6,850 nt of DNA, taken from Bacillota bacterium (GTDB taxonomy: Bacteria; Bacillota; Clostridia; Lachnospirales; Lachnospiraceae). The translations under genes were made by a program, and so were the position numbers. The stretch lies in the NCBI GenBank assembly GCA_023424235.1, contig JAFAEB010000046.1, forward strand, positions 1 through 6,850. Direction: 5' to 3'. Numbering within the stretch: the stretch's first letter is position 1; each line of letters opens with the position of its first letter. Below, one piece after another: positions 6,243 to 6,850 of the stretch. The notes below the pieces were generated by a model. It saw only the letters and a program-made list of their open reading frames with translations, ran no database searches and was not told the origin of the DNA.

Positions 6243-6258
6243 ATTGAAACGTTTCATT
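6243..6258 (+). promoter_or_regulatory. LacI/CcpA-family operator 2
   Basis: ATTGAAACGTTTCATT contains the perfect 12-bp palindrome TGAAACGTTTCA (6245-6256) centred on CG at 6250/6251. Its reverse complement differs from operator 1 at only two of 16 positions. Centre-to-centre distance to operator 1 is 105 bp. It ends 22 bp before the ribosome site of the next gene. Its fit to the strict cre consensus is poorer than operator 1, which favours a dedicated LacI-type repressor over CcpA. Confidence 0.72.
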
Positions 6259-6291
6259 TTTTATATTTTTATTACAAATTAGGAGGGTATT

Positions 6292-6850
6292 ATGAAAAAG
6301 GTAGTAAAAAAGGTAGTATGCATTCTTCTGTTACTAGTTATGGTGATTTCAACAGCTTGTAGTAAAACGAAAGAAAAAGAAACACCAAGCAGTAATGTTG
6401 TAGATGAGCAAAAATCAGATCCTACAACAACACCAAGCAACAATGAAGCGAAGGAAATTGTTAAGATACGTATAGGTACACATTATGTACAGGAGCTTGA
6501 TCCTCATTATACAGATGAGGTTACTGGTGAGTATGTTATGACTGAAGCAGAGCGTCAAGCTAGGTTAGCAGCAGAGCAGGCGATTTTAGATGAACTGGGA
6601 GTTGTCTTTGAGTATGTACAATATCCAGGTGATACGAGAGAAGTTTTACTTCAAAGTGTTATGGCAAATGATCCAATTTGTGAACTAGCATGGATGTGGG
6701 GAGGAAGTGAAGGAACAGTACTTACTCAGAACGTATTACAAAAGTTAGATGATTATACACACCTATTTGAAGATGAAGAATCTTCATGGATGCTATATGA
6801 TAAGGTATTTGGTCATAATTATTTCTTAGGAACAGTTATTAAATATACCC
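6292..6850 (+). CDS. Sugar ABC transporter solute-binding lipoprotein, N-terminal part (3' truncated by window edge)
   Basis: The frame is open from ATG 6292 to the window end (186 codons). AGGAGG at 6281-6286 with a 5-base spacer fixes the start. The N-terminus has basic residues (MKKVVKKVV), a hydrophobic core (CILLLLVMVI, 10-19) and a lipobox-like S-T-A-C with C23 as the probable lipidated cysteine. A Ser/Thr/Pro/Asn-rich linker follows (about 24-55). The mature domain begins IVKIRIGTHYVQELDPHY, then a charged helix MTEAERQARLAAEQAILDEL, then QYPGDTREVLLQSVMANDP and VLQKLDDYT, a pattern of clostridial family 1 sugar-binding proteins. It sits behind its own terminator-separated promoter and twin operators, so it probably begins a second uptake operon, likely for a related glycan. 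It cannot be compared with the binding protein at 2-703, because the two visible parts come from opposite ends of the fold. Confidence 0.9.
   Translation, partial: MKKVVKKVVCILLLLVMVISTACSKTKEKETPSSNVVDEQKSDPTTTPSNNEAKEIVKIRIGTHYVQELDPHYTDEVTGEYVMTEAERQARLAAEQAILDELGVVFEYVQYPGDTREVLLQSVMANDPICELAWMWGGSEGTVLTQNVLQKLDDYTHLFEDEESSWMLYDKVFGHNYFLGTVIKYT

Larger units (their letters stand above)
5931..6291. other. 361-bp regulatory intergenic region
   Basis: No convincing coding region is present on either strand in this very AT-rich stretch. In order it holds the operon terminator (5960-6004), a 13-bp direct repeat (6001-6033), a small inverted repeat (6034-6058), a candidate promoter (6102-6130), operator 1 (6138-6153), a 54-bp imperfect stem-loop (6171-6224), operator 2 (6243-6258) and the ribosome site AGGAGG (6281-6286) of the next gene. 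A perfect TATAAT at 6091-6096 has no acceptable -35 box and is a weaker promoter alternative. The gap separates two transcription units. Confidence 0.8.

Noticed and set aside
6244..6272. TTGAAA at 6244-6249 as a -35 box with a -10 near 6267
   Set aside because: The -10 would be TTTTAT and the start would fall almost on the ribosome site; the TTGAAA is explained by operator 2.
5931..6291. tRNA, riboswitch, CRISPR or insertion sequence in the intergenic region
   Set aside because: No cloverleaf, no known aptamer core, no regularly spaced repeat array and no transposase fragment or terminal inverted repeats were seen.

Overview
The window is AT-rich, every gene lies on the + strand, gaps are short and Shine-Dalgarno sequences are strong (AGGAGG type). 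With the protein families present, this points to a Firmicute of the Clostridia, most likely a plant- or mucus-glycan-degrading Lachnospiraceae such as Lachnoclostridium (Clostridium) phytofermentans. The species guess rests on recalled sequence resemblance and was not searched.

Layout. (1) Positions 2-703 are the 3' end of a sugar-binding protein of a CUT1 ABC transporter. (2) A 91-bp gap follows with a compact GC-rich stem-loop (732-757). (3) Two CUT1 permeases follow (795-1706 and 1719-2552). (4) Next is a family GH112 beta-galactoside phosphorylase (2575-4743). (5) A family GH88 unsaturated uronyl hydrolase (4755-5930) ends the operon, closed by a rho-independent terminator (5960-6004). 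(6) A 361-bp intergenic region carries a likely promoter and two almost identical LacI/CcpA-type palindromes whose centres are exactly 105 bp apart, with a long imperfect stem-loop between them. (7) A second solute-binding lipoprotein starts at 6292 and runs off the right edge.

How the genes work together (inference). The binding protein and two permeases import an oligosaccharide, presumably powered by a shared ATPase encoded elsewhere. Neither glycosidase has a signal peptide, so both should act in the cytoplasm. GH88 would remove a 4,5-unsaturated uronic acid left by a polysaccharide lyase. GH112 would then phosphorolyse an exposed beta-galactoside (Gal-beta-1,4-Rha or Gal-beta-1,3-HexNAc) to alpha-galactose 1-phosphate plus the acceptor sugar, saving one ATP. 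Pairing a lyase-product hydrolase with a GH112 phosphorylase in one transporter operon is the most interesting metabolic feature. It suggests an acidic galactoside such as a decorated rhamnogalacturonan-I fragment. The most interesting regulatory feature is the phased double operator before the second binding protein.
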